NCBI GenBank assembly: GCA_013397865.1
Contig: VZTI01003765.1
Span: 464,398 to 528,397 of the forward strand
DNA length: 64,000 bases
Source of the DNA: Struthidea cinerea
Lineage: Eukaryota; Chordata; Aves; Passeriformes; Corcoracidae
Direction: 5' to 3'
The translations under genes were made by a program, and so were the position numbers. Positions 26,279 through 40,024 of the stretch are shown here, in pieces (within the stretch, counting starts at the first letter, position 1; the number at the start of each line of letters is the position of its first letter). The notes beneath the pieces were generated by a model. That model had not been told where the DNA came from, did no database searches, and saw only the letters and a list, made by a program, of their open reading frames with translations.

Positions 26279-29200
26279 AATATAAATCAACAATTCAGGT
26301 GCTATAAACAGCAGCATCTTACACCTGAAAGGAGCTGTGATATTTGAGACTGAAGTAAAGTCCTTTCACATTTCAGAGCAGATGTGTCAGAGCTAAAGCT
26401 CTTAGTCAAATCACATAAAGCCATCCATGAAAATGGTTGAAAAAATCTTTATTAATTCAGAACAGTGTTAGCATTTTAATCTGTTAAGTCCTTAGTAGGT
26501 ATTATGGGACAACATTTTTTCAAAGGTTGCGTGATTAGGGGTGAATTAATTTCTCCTGAGTAGCAGATTATTCTCTCCATTGGACTGGGGCAAGAATACT
26601 ACTTAACAAAAGAGATTGGCAGAAAAAAGAAAATAAATTACTCCAGAGTAACCTGTTTCAGTCATTCAAGGAAAATACACAAAGGGAAAATAGGAGATGC
26701 CTGCAGCAAAACCAGTTTTTGTGGTGATACCCAGATCTTCCAAGTAAAGCATGGCATGGTCTCTGTGAACACCAGTGATCAATATCCAGGACAAGCAGGC
26801 TCAGCTTGCTTCAGACACAGGGTGCTGATTCTCTGGTGTTCCCTTCCTGGAGTGCCACTGTCAATGAAGTCCTTCCTGGCAGATGCCCAGGACAAACTTG
26901 GTCCCTCTGTGGAGGACCACCCTTTACATGACAATTAAAGTGGTGTCTCTCATGACTTGTAGCCACTGAAGATCCTGTAGCACTCTCTGGCTGTCTCAGA
27001 CAGGGTTCAGCACTTTCTTTCTGCCACCGTGATGTTCTCCCCTTCTTTCATTGAATCACTGCTTTTTGTTCCTGTCTGTAAGTGCTGAGGAGCGTTACCC
27101 TGTGCTGTGAAACAGATGCTGCCTCCCATCACCGAGAAGCTACATTTTGTTGTTGATTTAACAGGGGTTAGTGCAGCCCTCGATGGCAGGGGCTTCATGA
27201 GAGAGAGCCAGCCATGTGTTCCTGCTTCGCCTTTGTGCAATTGATAACAGTTCTAGTAGGAGGTGGAAATGGAGAAGGGAAACATCACAAAGCTTTATGC
27301 TCAAGACTGTCACCACCTCTGCCTGAAGAGTCTTCGAGCATTTCATCATGTCTAGACTCTATGTGCTGTGTGATCTTGTGTAGTAGCCTCCTCTATCATA
27401 ATATAATATTACAAAGCTCAAAGCCCTTTTTAGTTTTGAACAGTAAATGGTCATTATTATCTTCAGAATGAACAATTCAGGCTACTGCCTAAGAACCAGA
27501 AGAATAAGAGGTGGATGCGCATCTAACATCTGGAGCTGGGCAGATCATTCAGTCTTCAAGCCTGTCATAATGATTAATCAGCTAGGAAAGATTGTGAGCC
27601 GTTTGCTTCCACCACTGAGCAGTTGCTTATGCTGCCAAGAGATCCACTTTTGTGTCATGGTTTACCAGTCCAAACAAATGCCCAGCCTGGCTGTATTCCT
27701 AGAAGAAGTTACTGACAAAAGCACTAAGGATTTTTTGTTATCTTTGTCATCCATTAAATTTTTCACGCATGTTATTTTATCAGAAACATTTGCTTACTTT
27801 TGAAGACATTATAGCTTAAAAAGTTATGGAAAAGAGCCTTGATATTTTAACTGACTCAAAACCAGAGGGAAACCTGCAATGGGAGCAATTGGGAAAGTTA
27901 ACCCATGCAGAACTTGTTACCAGTAGCTGCCAAATGATCTGTCTCTTAGTTTTCAAAATGTATAAAGCCTCCGAAGTGTTGGGAAATTGGCTTAACACCA
28001 TAAGGTTGTATTTAAGCAGTAAGAAAAAAAGGGAACAGATACGGGTCTTTAAAATCTACTTTCTGAGACCTTGGTGTATACGGAAGACACAGGTCTTTCC
28101 TCTGCAATAAAGTTGGTCAGAAGCTAACTCTGGAAATTGAAGCTGATATTCTTGCACAGCTGGTTGGCTTCAGAACTTGAAATTTAAAGAAAAATGTCTA
28201 AAACTACAAAATGCATAACAAAATAACCACTTCATCCCCCCCGAATTCAACTGGCAGAGCTGTTGAACTCCTGCAGGCATGGTAATGACTTTGTATGACC
28301 CATGAAATTTGACTGAAAACCCTTCTTCATTAGCAGTTGGTTGCCTTTGTTGTAGTTTTGCTCCTGGTATCCATAAGATCTCCTAGTTTGCCTTTATGAA
28401 TAATACCATGACAGCCAACAAGCAGTTTTTTTTCCTTGTAAACATGGGTTTCCTCTGGTAAATATATTACATTCTACTTCACTCGTTGGTTATTTGCTGG
28501 CTTGTGATTGATTGTATCTGCCTCCGCTTTTTGATGCGCTCAGTAAACGAATGAAATGTGGTTCGGGGATGTCCAAGGCAAGTTGATTTTAGAGGGTGCA
28601 GAGCACCTGCATCTTCTCTGGATTTCAGTGGGTTTGCTGGATGCTTAAATTTCTACAAAACGCAAATAGTTTTATTTTTAGAGGATTCTGAAGAAGATAT
28701 TTCCAGGGATATGATTTCAGCAGAATTGAATGATGGTTGGAAAGACTGGGGGAGTAGAGTGGGCCCACAGACTTTTTATCACCACTGAATTTCACCTCTG
28801 ATCTCTGTGCAGCCCCTGGGAATGAAAAGTGCCTTTGGAATTGTGTGTGGTTTTCTTTCGTTCCACTGAGCTTTCCCACTGAAATTTTCTGTCTTGCATC
28901 TGTGTCTTTGTAAAGCTTAATGCAATGGCAAAACAAGAGGCCGCCTCCTTTCTGAGGAGCAGGCTCAAGCAAACAAGAACACAGCCCTGGTTTTGTGTGT
29001 TCAAAATGGGTGCAAACTTGCCACCTTATTTATCACCAGGATTTCTAACCTTCAGATGCCATGGCCCATAAATGACTTCTCCATAATAATATTTATCAAA
29101 GTATTTCTGGTCTAATTATTCATGCTGAGCTTGTTCTCTAAAAATTTCTCTTGAAAGAATCTTTTTAAAGATTTTTCTTTTGAAAACAAATTCATGACCA

Positions 29201-30879
29201 CATCAAACAGAGATTCATGTTGCCGTTAGTTTAATTACCAGCAGCCCTCAGGGAAAACTCACTCAAAACTCACTGTTGTTGTAATTGCTTCTCTCCTTTT
29301 CTCTCCCCCATTCTTTTTCCCCTTCCATTTTTGATTGCTGCAGAAGTCATCATATGGTTATTAATTTTTTAAGCTCATTGTAGGTACAAAGGGGTTTATG
29401 CCCTTTTTTGCCCATATAGCAACTATCAAATCACAAATAATTAGTAGATTATGGATGTTGAAAAAGAAGCTGGCAAAAAAAAACCCACTTTTTTTGAGAT
29501 AACAGTTGAAGTTATCTTGGTTTTTAACTTTTTAAGCAAAAAGGCAGATAATGGTGTCCTTCCCTGTGCCATGCCATGAGGTCAGATCCATAACTTGTGG
29601 ATCTATTCCAGCCATAAAAGCCACTGCACCTAGTCTGGCTTTATTCCCTTTGAAAAGCAGCATAGATGCCACATTTGGGTGAAGTGCGAAACATAACAAA
29701 GCAGTGCTGACCTAACACAACATGATACATGGCAGATTTGCTTTAAAAAGAGCAGCAGTCTCCAATCTGCTTTGAATTAGAAAAAGTGTTTGAGGGAAAG
29801 AAAGGAAAAAGGGAACCATTTTGTAGCAGGCATCTGAAAAATAAGAGTTTGGAGGAAGGAGGAAAAATTGTCAGGCAAAACCTTACAGTTAAAGCTGAAA
29901 AATGTATTTCTAACACTGGGGATTATGAGTGTATATCTTATTCTTTGTTTTTTTAAAAATAAAATCTTGGCAACTTAAGTGCATACTATGATGGTCCAGA
30001 ATGAGAACAGCTACTCAGTGGTGAAATTATCAGCAGTATTCTGGCAAGAGGTTATTAGTCATAGTCCCAGTATCATACGAGAGCCAGAGCCAAGGATTCA
30101 AGAAGCAAAACATTCCCCTTTGGAGAGAGGTCAAGATTAGTCACTTTTGTTTTCTTTAATGGGGGGAGGGGTACATTGGGGTTTGGGTTGATTTGGGGTT
30201 TATTTTGTTGTGGAGAAGAGTTTTGGACATATTTTTATGCCAGTTGGGTCTTGTACTCTTCACTTTTTAACCCTAAAGTGTTGTAAATATGCCACTGTTC
30301 CACACCGGGAACAGGAATCTACAACTAGGGGAAAGCTGTTGTCTGACAGCCAAACTTCTGACAAGGAAAATATGGAGTGATATTCAGAGGCTGTACTGCC
30401 GCAGTTAAGCCAGCAGAAAGGGTCCTCCAGAGGCAAGAACCACGGGGAGTTTTCTTCACATCTGTGGAGCTGAAGCATCTGAAATAGAAGTGCCTGTTAG
30501 CGAAACAGAGAGCCTTTCTTTCCTCTGCAGATAGGTACCGGGGTGCTCAACCCGAAGGACCCCACGGAGAAACGTTTTGCTGAACAAGAATGTGATTGAG
30601 AATGAGAAAGCAACCTGTTTTCCAACCTTCTGTCTTGATAATAAAAACCAGAGAAGTGCTGTGAGGTTTTCCTTGAGACTGGAAGATGTGCCCAGGACAG
30701 GGAAAATATTTTTAAGGCTTTTTAGAGCCCATCCAAGCTGATGTTAAGAACGTTTATTGTATCTGAAGGTGGGCCACTGACTGTACTGCCTCAGTTTCCC
30801 CCACGTTGTGCTGGCAATAACAGGACTTACCTGCTGTGCTTAGGTGCACCCAGGCTTGCACAGTGCTGTAGATGCACTA

Positions 30880-30962
30880 ATCATGGAATCGTAGAATATC
30901 CTGAGTTGGAAGGGACCCATCAGGGTCATCAGAGTCCAACTCCTGGCCCTGCACATGACCCC
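30880..30962 (-). mobile_element. CR1 LINE 3' fragment, antisense
   Basis: The reverse complement of a CR1 3' end: TCATGGAATCGTAGAATATC (tail), GAGTTGGAAGGGACCCATCA, then GAGTCCAACTCCTGGCCCTG. This is a different CR1 subfamily (short GTCCAACTCC type) from the copy at 32141. Confidence 0.9.
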
Positions 30963-32140
30963 CATTTATTCTAGAACTCCATGCAAACTACTGCACAAAG
31001 GTAAGGGGCTTTTTTTCCCTGGTTTCTCTGATCAATATTTCCACTGCATTTCTGGTTATCTCAAGCCTGTTTCCCACCCTCCATAAAGATGGATTTCAAT
31101 TTAAGCATAATTTGGGAAGCTGTTTATGATTATGGTGCTGGATGGATATCCAGCAATTTTTGTAGATACATTAACTTCTAATTCTTCTGGTATCATTGAT
31201 TCACTTGTAAAGAAAGAATCCCTTCCTTCTTGCCAACTCATGACTTATTTTTGAACAGAGACGGAGGAAAGTTGTGTCTGGTCAAAGAGATCCTGTTTCC
31301 TGAAGGTGGGGCTGTAGTTAATGAAGATAAGCTAATTCTTGAAAATATCAAGAGTATTCAGTTAATAGGACAGGGGGATTTGATCACTTGTAGTAGTTTC
31401 TGATAAAAGTTATATTTAGAGACAAGACCCTCAACTTCACTTTCCTGGCTTCATGCAAGGAGAGAAAAATATTCCAAGCTCCCTTATTTATCTACTGATA
31501 CACTGTTAATTTAGAGGAAAGGGTTAAAAAAATAAGTATCTGACCTTTGTAATATGTTAGAGAAAAAAAATGCTGTATCCTGAGGCAATGCTGGGCCAGA
31601 GACTGTAGATTTTGGATGCTGTTCTAACTTGAAAATTTCCATGTGTTTTAAGTCTCGTCTGATTTATCTAAAACAAGAGTCAACCACAAATTTTAACTGC
31701 TTGGCTATAGCCTTCTGGATGCCAGATACATCTGCGAGCGTTGTGCACATCTGGGCATGGACTGAGCGCTGGGAGGCCAGCAGGACTGGCCTGGGAGCCT
31801 GGGGAGTGGTGAGCAAGCAGAGGGGCCTTGTGGCCCAAAACTACACCTAGAGATAAGGAAAGGCTCTCAGGAAAAGTTGATTGCCAGCAGTTTGGGTGCT
31901 TTAAATAAGCCAAATATTTTTGCAAGTTGTTAATAACAGCAACAAAAGCACTGAACTGAGACTACAGTTCTCTGCTCTCTCTTCTCAAGAGGGAGCTGTT
32001 CCCCGTATCTGCTTCTGACCATCTCCTGCAGCCACATCCATCATTGTCCTCATTTCTGTCTTGACCTCCTAGCATTTTAGGACATCCCTTTCCAACAGTT
32101 TTACCCTCAAGCCTTTCCGAATCCTTTCCACTTCTAAAAG
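30963..32140. other. Intronic sequence without recognised gene
   Basis: Between the two antisense CR1 copies. Mixed composition with short A-runs near 31561. A 73-codon frame at 31629 has no recognisable features. Confidence 0.6.
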
Positions 32141-32390
32141 AATCATAAAATCATAGAATGATCTGGGTTGGAAGGGACCTTAAAGATCATCCAGTTCCAA
32201 CGCCCTGCCATAGGGACACCTTCCACTAGACCAGGTTGCTCAGAGCCCCATCCAGCCTGACCTTGAACAGTGCCAGGAATGAGGCATCCATAATTTCTCT
32301 AGGCAACTTGTTCCAGTGCCTCACCAGCCTCACAGCAAAGAATTTCTTCCTTATACCTAGCCGAAATTTCCCCTCTTCCAGTTTGAACCC
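32141..32390 (-). mobile_element. CR1 LINE 3' fragment, antisense
   Basis: The reverse complement of a CR1 3' end: AATCATAAAATCATAGAATG (tail), GGTTGGAAGGGACCTTAAAG, CACCTTCCACTAGACCAGGT, then TTGAACAGTGCCAGGAATGA. An 88-codon plus-strand frame (32236-32502) is antisense CR1, not a gene. Confidence 0.95.
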
Positions 32391-35300
32391 AGAAAAAAAA
32401 AAAGTGCTTAAAAGAAGTGCTGTCCCAAAATCTTTCCACTTTTCAAGGTCTTGTACTCCCTATCAATCCATGACCAAATCCATTTCACTCTCCTGTATTT
32501 AATTCTCCCATTTGCCAGCAAAAAAACCCTAACCAACCTCCTTGTAGGACTGGTTTGTATTCATCTTACCTTGCTTCTGTTAGTGAAGCAGCAAATTATA
32601 GACAAATAATCTTATGGAGGTGACCTGTAAAAAACCAAAACAACGTATTTGTAACTTTTGATTTCTACTTATTCCTCATAATTTTTGCGATCTTAAAGGA
32701 ATTGCTCTCTTACATAAACACAACTTCTGTTGTTGCCACTTGTTTCTTTGTAGGCAAAAGTGGCAGTATCATAGAAGAGGTAGTTTTGATAACATGCTGC
32801 TAAAATTCTGTATTTGGTCTGCTGTATTCTATATTTATTCCATCATATATCACTGAAGTGGCTTTTTCATATCAGTTTTTTGGTTTTGACCCATCAGAGC
32901 ATGTCTCTTTCTAGCATTGGTTTCAAAGATAATTCAGGGGAGATGCCTAATCTGAAAAATGACATTATAGTTGTAACCTACACTCTTCTAAGAATCATGG
33001 AAGAAATGGAGCTGAGTGAATAGTTAACCAGAGATGTCATATTTCCAGAAACTCTGAGGAAGCTTTCAGAAAAACATGCTTTTCTTTGAGAAAAGGAACA
33101 TTTGGAAAAGAAAAATAATTCTCTGCAGTTTAGTTACTTGCTTATCAAAATTGCTTTCCCAATCCTAGTGGAAAGAACGGATGCATAAATCAACCGTGTA
33201 ATTTCTCCCATTTCCTATAGCTTGAGCATTTGCTACCCAAGATCTTGTGCTGCACAACCAGGAAAAAATTCTTCAAACAAACTAAAATTACTTTAAAGTG
33301 CCACAAGTGTTACAGTCAGTAATCAAATGGCCACATGCTGGTGTTGCCAGTTTGTTTTAATTCACAAAGCAATTTTTAAAAAATGTGTGACAAAACTAAG
33401 TTTCTGTACAGTACATTCATAATTTACTGTATAAGTCAAGCCCTTAGTAATAGTTCACTGATATTAAGATAACTTCTGGAGAATCAGAGCCAGCAACTGG
33501 TTTATAAATCCTGGTTGTTGCTGAGCTCTGATCTTGACTCAGCGACTCAGAATTTTCTCCCCAGTGTCATCACCCTCTGTTGAAGGCACAAGCAGCACAC
33601 CCTGATCAATGGTGAATTCTCAGCAGCTGTTCAAGGGCTCTCACTACAAAAAATAAGTGGTTTTTTATGCTTTTGAGAAGCGTAAGATAAATATTTTACT
33701 ATAAAAATACGCAGCAAGATGAGAGCATCAGCAGTCTCAGTTTATTGAAAAAACAGGACAATTTTTAGTATCTCAAAGCAGAGATTGTCACTGATACCTT
33801 TATGCAAGAGAGCTGATTTTAGAACTCAGGGTGTAGCAAGTGCCTTGCTTTCCAAAGATGCTTTTTGTCTGAAAGTTATCCATTTTATTTGTCAGTTAAG
33901 ACAGCGGTTACAGTGTTCATATAATATTTTCATTGACTAGAAAGAGACTTGTCCATGTAACCTTCAAACCTGGTAATTTTGTTCCTCAGAAGCTCAGCTC
34001 TCATGTTTTCAGAGCAATGATCAATCTTATAGTAGAGTGTTTTTTTCACTGGCTCCACTTCTTCTATCCTTCCCCTGGACACCACACACGTACTTTCTTC
34101 TTTGGCCAACTCTCAAGAGAAAGTACAGACAGTCTGGAGAGCAAATCTTCCTTCATGTAGATTACATTCTCCTTTAAACACCTCAGTGGTGGGAATAAAA
34201 CCTCCAGCAAAACTGCTGTCTCATCTCGGGCAGCGCAATAAACACATCGAAGCCAGATGTTCTGATAGGGGGTTTTGCAAGAATCTGGGATCTTGGGTGT
34301 TGCAAATGAAAGGAAGGCACATTCCATGATTTTTGAAGAACCATGCACCTGAAGAAAGAAACTTTCTTTAATAATACTGAAATGGTTGGTCTCTCCTGCC
34401 ACTGTTATAGATAAATTTTAAAATAAATTCTGTGAGAAGATTCCCATACCTATCCTTGAGCTCCTCTAGAAAGCCACTCCTAACATCGGCACCTGTTCCT
34501 GTCCGCAGGCCCCTCCAAAATAAAGCATTAACTTTTAGAAGTTAACTCTGAAATGCCAGCAAGAAGAGGAACCAGGGAAGCTGCTCTCTGAAGCTTCCTC
34601 AAAGAACTTCAATAGGAAGAATCCCACCAAAGACAAACGTGATTTTTAACCACACATTTTCTTCCGGAACAGACTCATTGTTGTTAACTACCACTGGATA
34701 TTGATACATTCCTTCATTACATTGCCATTAACAGGTATCATAAGTTCTGGAATAGTTTTTGCCTTTCATCTTCTCTCCAGTTGAGTCATTGGTGTGCCTG
34801 GTGATGATTTTGTTAGCAGACAGGCCTTTTTTGTGTGTTTTTATGAAAGATAAAGCTAGCTTATTACTGAGTGTGGTATTGAACAGCAAACACATTAGGG
34901 ATTTGATACAACATGGAGAGATGCTCAAAGAAAGCATCATTTTTTTTCCACTACAAGTTTGCTACACTGCAGAGCACCAGGATCCTCCTTACCAATAGGC
35001 CCCCAGGAGTGATAAATACATGAAGGTCTCCCCAGTCCTCTCTGGTTATTTTGAAAAAGTGCCTTGAAGAGTTAGTTCACTTTGTTCACTTTGAGCTGAA
35101 AAGCTGCACCCTGAGGAATGAATGCTACCGTAGTCAGGGCAGCAGACTTGGGAGTTCAGTGTTGTAAAAGCAGATGACATTTTCCTTTATCACGTTTTCA
35201 TTCAGCCAAGCATTGCTCGCATCCTGGTTTCCCTCTTCTCCTTTAGTAGCTTCATGCTTGGCTTTCTTTACTGAGAACAAGGACAGCCCCCCAAAACCCA

Positions 35301-35798
35301 CTGAGTGAGCAATGCGCTGATAAAAATTCTCTTCATTATGGACAAATAATCTGTTTAATCAGTCAACCATGTTAAGAACATAGGTGGTTATAAAACACCA
35401 TTCTGTTCGAAGGGAATATGATTTTTACCCTTAATAATATTTATTTCTAAAATCTCTGAGGATGAGAATGAAGGGCAGATGAGACAGCTTTAATCAACAG
35501 CATTAATCAACCTTGATCTCTGCAGAGCATGGAGCAATATTTGGAATAACCTATTAATAATTTGTGGTCTTTGTGGCCAAAATTACGGCAAACTCAAAAT
35601 TTTGTCCTTCAGCTTTCCGTGGCTGAAAATACTGTTCCACTCAGGTCTGTAATTGTGTCTGTCATTGCCTTTTCCTGGTAAAGTCCTATAATTAGTTTTG
35701 GGAGTCGGTCTCCAAAGTGCTACCCTTTAGTTCTCCATTACTGGGGAGCTTAAAAGAGACCATTACCCACCTGTCCCTGGAGACAACCAGGTTTCTGT

Positions 35799-35856
35799 GT
35801 TTGGTTTGGTTTTGGTTTGGTTTGGTTTGGTTTGGTTTGGTTGGTTGGTTGGTTTT
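35799..35856. repeat. (TTTGG)n microsatellite grading into (TTGG)n
   Basis: About eight TTTGG units with one TTTTGG variant, ending in three TTGG units and a T-run. It creates an artefactual Lys/Pro/Asn/Gln repeat frame on the minus strand. Confidence 0.95.
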
Positions 35857-36128
35857 TAAAAGCAAGGAAATAAATTCATTGTTACATAGTATGTTCCAGA
35901 TCATACCATGAACTTGTTATGAAAGCTTAAAATGACAAAGTGTTTCAAGTTAATACAGCGTGAAGATTTGTGGAATTCTAATAGATAAAAATAATAGACA
36001 ATTTGAATTGAAAATTACTTTGTTCTCTCAGTGAGAACAGTCTCTGTCTTGTTCAGTAGCACCTCCTGGAATGCCTTTAATCCTTTCACAAATATTATTA
36101 CCTTTATAAATGCATGTCACTAAGTCTA

Positions 36129-36250
36129 CAAGAATTGGGATTGCTCAACCTGGGAAAGAAAAGCCTTTGGAGTGACCTACTTGTGGCCTTCCAGTACCTG
36201 AAGGGAGCCTACAGGAAAGATGGAAAGAGACTACTATAACAGCATGTTGT
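36129..36250 (+). mobile_element. CR1 LINE internal fragment
   Basis: Sense CR1 segment with GGCCTTCCAGTACCTGAAGG (36186-36205) and GGAGCCTACAGGAAAGATGG, matching the same internal region as 13430-13480. Both ends are truncated and no 3' tail is present. Confidence 0.88.
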
Positions 36251-39200
36251 AACTTTTCCTCATGATGTGCCATTTCAGATTTCTGTGCTAATCTTTCAGC
36301 CTTTGTGAAGAACTATTTGGTTTGGGGTTGGTTTTTTTCTCAGTGCACTTCATGGATGGGATTTTATTCATTTCTAAGAGCTACATTCAAAGCTTGTTTA
36401 AATCTTCTTCTCTCCATCTGTGCTCAATCTATGATCCTTGGATTTTTTTTTTTTTTTTAACTTAGAGGATGGAAAAATTTTTTATTCATACAATATTTCA
36501 GTAAGACTGAGGAATAACTGTGGTGTGTCATTTCTGAAGTTTCAAACACTGCTTCCTCTTCCCAACAACTGTGAAATACAAAGGAAATTATTTGCATATA
36601 AAGAATCTGATCGTCCAAACATCATGCTTCTAATGAAACATAAATCAGCTACAAAGGGCTTACTTAGTTTTTCCTAAAGGAAACAAATCACTCTGAGTTA
36701 TTTTTCTATGTAATTAACAATGTTTGCTGTTTTAAGTAGAGAGATCAGAGTTGTTCAAAGCGGTTAAGATTAGAGCAACATCAGCATTTCTTCTGTTTGC
36801 TTTACTTTTATTCGTTCTGGCATCAGAACTAATTTCTAATCAAGTAAATGTGTTTGAAAGTATGATTCAGGGGAGATGATACATTTCTCCATGCTAAGTG
36901 CGTAAAGCTGGCTTAATAAAAAGGGTATTGCACACAATGACATTTTTCTAGTGGGTATAATTATCTCTGCAGCAAAAAAGTGAATTATGTATTTCAGGAT
37001 GTGTGTTTGGATGATGACAGGCAGATTTGGCACGATAATAAACTAGGCTGTTCACCAGCAAGCCTCCTTTTCTGGTACATCAGAGACCTGTGATGACAGT
37101 AGAAGTTGCCTTCTGGTGGCTTTTACTTTTCTTTTTAAAATATACTTTAAGCAGTTACTGCTTTGGCAGAATCAAGGATAGGGACCCATTGTCCCACTCC
37201 TGCCTCATTTGCAAATGTCATCTTTTCTGGTAGAGCCCCAAGATGCAGAAGGTCCATGTACAGAAATCCAGACTGCTCCTTCTCGTGTAATAGCCAAAGA
37301 ATATGTTACTCTTTCGGACTGATGATTCAGTCCAGGATTGGTACAGAGCCCACTGAAGTCACTGGAAGTCTGTGACTGCCAAAATCTACCACTGAGTTCA
37401 GTGTGTCTTGGAGCAAGCCCTTCACGGGTACAGAACCCCCTGGGAAACGGAAAGCAAAACTGATTAAACAACAAGTAAACACAACCAGCTTCCTGGACCT
37501 CCCTCCACAAAAGCCTTGTGGCTTTAGAGCCCTACGCCAACAAGCAGGAACATGGACAGCGAAGGTCTTTACTTTTAATCTCATATGGCTCAGCTCAATA
37601 GCAATTAGCTTCTGCCTCTGCTTCTGTGGGCCTCCTGCACTCCACAGCTGCAGCAGCCAGACCTTGTTGCCTAGAAGAAATTAGACAATTATCTCTGGGA
37701 ATTTATTTCCCAGCAAGAATATTCACTTCTCACTTCTCCCCAGTACTTCATCACCAAGATGCACAGCTGTTGAAGGACTACCCAGATCTCAGTCCAACCT
37801 ACTGTCATGTTCAATAGTTCATCACTGCAAGAGTTTCAGGAATGCACATTTTCCAGATATATCTCCAGTCTGTGTTTCCTCTTGTAATCCCTGCCTGGAA
37901 TCACAAATTAAGAAATATATACATGTAAAAAATCCCCCAGTTCGTTTAAAATAGCCAGCAAAAAGATATTTCTTGTAGAAGGAAAAGTTGTCTTTCAGAC
38001 TCTGAAGGTAGCTGTTTGTCTGCAGGCTTTCACTGCAGTCCTTCCAGCACAGTTGTCTCAAAGCAAACGATACCTGGGCAGTGGGGGATGCAGGAATGAG
38101 GTATTTTTGTAGGTTTCACTGCCACTGGTTTGTACTGTGGAGCATCGTGAGTTTGCCATCTGTAATGGGCACCATTTGGGCAAAATGTGTCTTTTTTCAA
38201 GGGAGGGAATAACTAGTGATGAAATGAAAACCTGATGATCTGCTCAGTTTTCCATCTGTATTTCCTTCTAGAAATCTTGAACTTATCTGTTCTTCAGCTT
38301 CCTCATTTCGTAGAATCTCATCTTTCAACAGCCATTTCCATCCAGAATTACTAGTGTTTCATGTACCATCTAGGGTGCTTTGCCTCATGTTTTCAAAACC
38401 AGCTGCAAAGTATAAATCTCTGGCACCTCGTATTTTTAAATCACTGTATCTGCTTCCCTACCCGTTGTACAAAGTGTTTGAAAAAACCCAGCATTTTCTC
38501 TATGGTGGAAAAACATTTTAGTCTCTGCTGAAATCCTCCAGGTTTGTTGATGTTCTGCTCAGCCTTACTGTCTTTTACTATCCTGTGTGATACTTGGATG
38601 ACAGCCAGGCACATATAAATTGCTCCCACTCATGCTCTCTCTGGCAGTTTTATGTGCTTTTCACTACTTTCTAGCAGATATTTTAGGCAACAATTTGTTC
38701 CTACCATGTTTTTTTTCCTGCTTGCTTTCTTTTCCCTTTCTAAAATGTATTACATCTTTTTGCCTAGAATTTACTCAGTGTTTTAGCATCCCTGTGGATC
38801 AGTGGGTCAGAGACTGCAATGACAAAACTGAGGCCTTTTTGTTATGCTTGAAGAAGGGAGTAGGAGGCCATAAGGCAGAGTCTTACTGCCCAATTTCAAT
38901 GCTTTTGCCATGCCAAGGGTTAAAGAGTGGGCAGGACTTTGAAGCTGGAAGTACCCATCTTCCCCTCGGGATAGCTTGCTCAGTACTTCGGATTCAGCGC
39001 AGATAGGAGGCTCCCAATGCCGGATAAAAGGGGTGACAATGGTTACTTCTTGACTGGGAGATGCAAGAAACCAGAGACTGGATCTGTGGTGCTCCTAGAA
39101 TTCTCGATTTTCCTCTGAGTACTACAAATATATGCTAAAAACCAGCCATAACCTAACCTCTCTTAGGCATCAGATTTTTCATTGTATTTTCTCCTAAAGA

Positions 39201-39680
39201 GTAGAAGAAAGAGCAGAAAAAAGGGGGGAAAAGAGAGAGATATTAAATAATTTAAGGAGCTTCTGTCTAAAGAAGAAAATGAGCATTATGGATACAGGCT
39301 GAACCCCTGGAGTCCCCCAGTCAAGAAATTAATTTTCAGCCATCTTGGAATTCTTGGTTTCTGCCTTGCTGGGGATCATGTCATTCAAATGGCAATCCTA
39401 GGGAATGCTGTGTCACTGGGTTTTGAGAGCATAAAACTGACTCCTGTCCCACTCCCAGCTGCTATTCACTCATGGCAGCAAAAAAACCTACGGGCATTTT
39501 GTGGCCTGAGCTGTTATTTGAGCCCAAAGGTAACAAAGAGCATCACTCAGTCCCAGCTTAAGAGTTGATTAGATTGCTGCAAATCAAGCAGTTATTCACT
39601 AGGGCATATTGATATTATTAAGGCATATAAGTATGCTAGAAGTTTATCATGTTTTTTAAAAAAACTATGGACAAATAATA

Positions 39681-39718
39681 CCAAAAAAAACCCCAAACCA
39701 AAACCAACCAAAACCCAC
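39681..39718. repeat. A/C-rich simple sequence
   Basis: Irregular AAAACC units, effectively the complementary-strand version of the TTTGG-type sequence at 35799. It lies 300 bp upstream of the KCNQ1 branch point. Confidence 0.6.
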
Positions 39719-39993
39719 AGAAATTCGGTTCTGGGACTTAGTTCTCTATTCCAGCACACCTCTTTGAAATCCCATTTGTCATGTGTTCACCCAGATATAA
39801 AATGAGTGTCAAAGCACATACCAGAGGTGAGTATTAACAAGCTTGTCCTCATTCAACCCTGACCTATTGCATTGCATTTCTAAGGATCTGTTTGCTGAAC
39901 CGTGAATCTGTGGTATCTTCGCAGAGGTTGTTGTGATCCTAATTAATATTACGGGTTTATCAGCTGGTTTGTTGCAATCTCCTTGCATGCTGC

Positions 39994-40024
39994 TACTAAA
40001 CAACTCTCCCCTTCGCCTTTGTAG
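39994..40024 (+). promoter_or_regulatory. KCNQ1: Branch point, polypyrimidine tract and 3' splice site of the last KCNQ1 exon
   Basis: TACTAAA at 39994-40000 closely matches the branch-point consensus, with the likely branch A at 39999. It is followed by a C/T-rich run and the terminal TTTGTAG, whose AG is at 40023-40024. The branch-to-AG spacing of about 25 nt is typical. This site fixes the exon start at 40025 and keeps the frame in phase 0. Confidence 0.9.

Larger units (their letters stand above)
22507..30878. other. Intronic sequence with scattered old repeats, no recognised gene
   Basis: AT-rich intron. It holds one CR1 3' fragment and two old repeat relics, listed separately. Frames reach 118 codons (27447-27803) with no recognisable domain. 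A short ATCACAGAATCAC at 24761-24773 hints at a CR1 tail but is not followed by CR1 sequence. Confidence 0.6.
1..40024 (+). other. KCNQ1: Last intron of KCNQ1 (3' part, continues left of window)
   Basis: All 40 kb upstream of the terminal exon must be intron because no other KCNQ1 exon was found and the exon has a genuine 3' splice site. No channel-domain peptide (S1-S6, pore signature, helices A-C) appears in any long frame; the short penultimate exon (about 20 codons in human) could be missed by eye but is more likely beyond the left edge. The human counterpart of this intron is also tens of kilobases long, so a length above 40 kb is unsurprising. Open frames inside it reach at most 158 codons, overlap on both strands and resemble no known protein. 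Confidence 0.85.
32391..40024. other. Intronic sequence leading to the last KCNQ1 exon
   Basis: AT-rich intron with an internal CR1 fragment, a (TTTGG)n microsatellite, a T16 run at 36443-36458 and an A/C-rich stretch at 39681-39718. Frames up to 128 codons (38620-39006) have no recognisable domain. A weak CTCF-like motif (minus strand) lies at 37106-37119 and a possible old repeat relic at 37335-37380. Confidence 0.6.

Noticed and set aside
1..40024. Mammalian KCNQ1OT1/KvDMR-like imprinting centre
   Set aside because: In mammals it lies in a more upstream intron; no CpG island is present in this intron segment.
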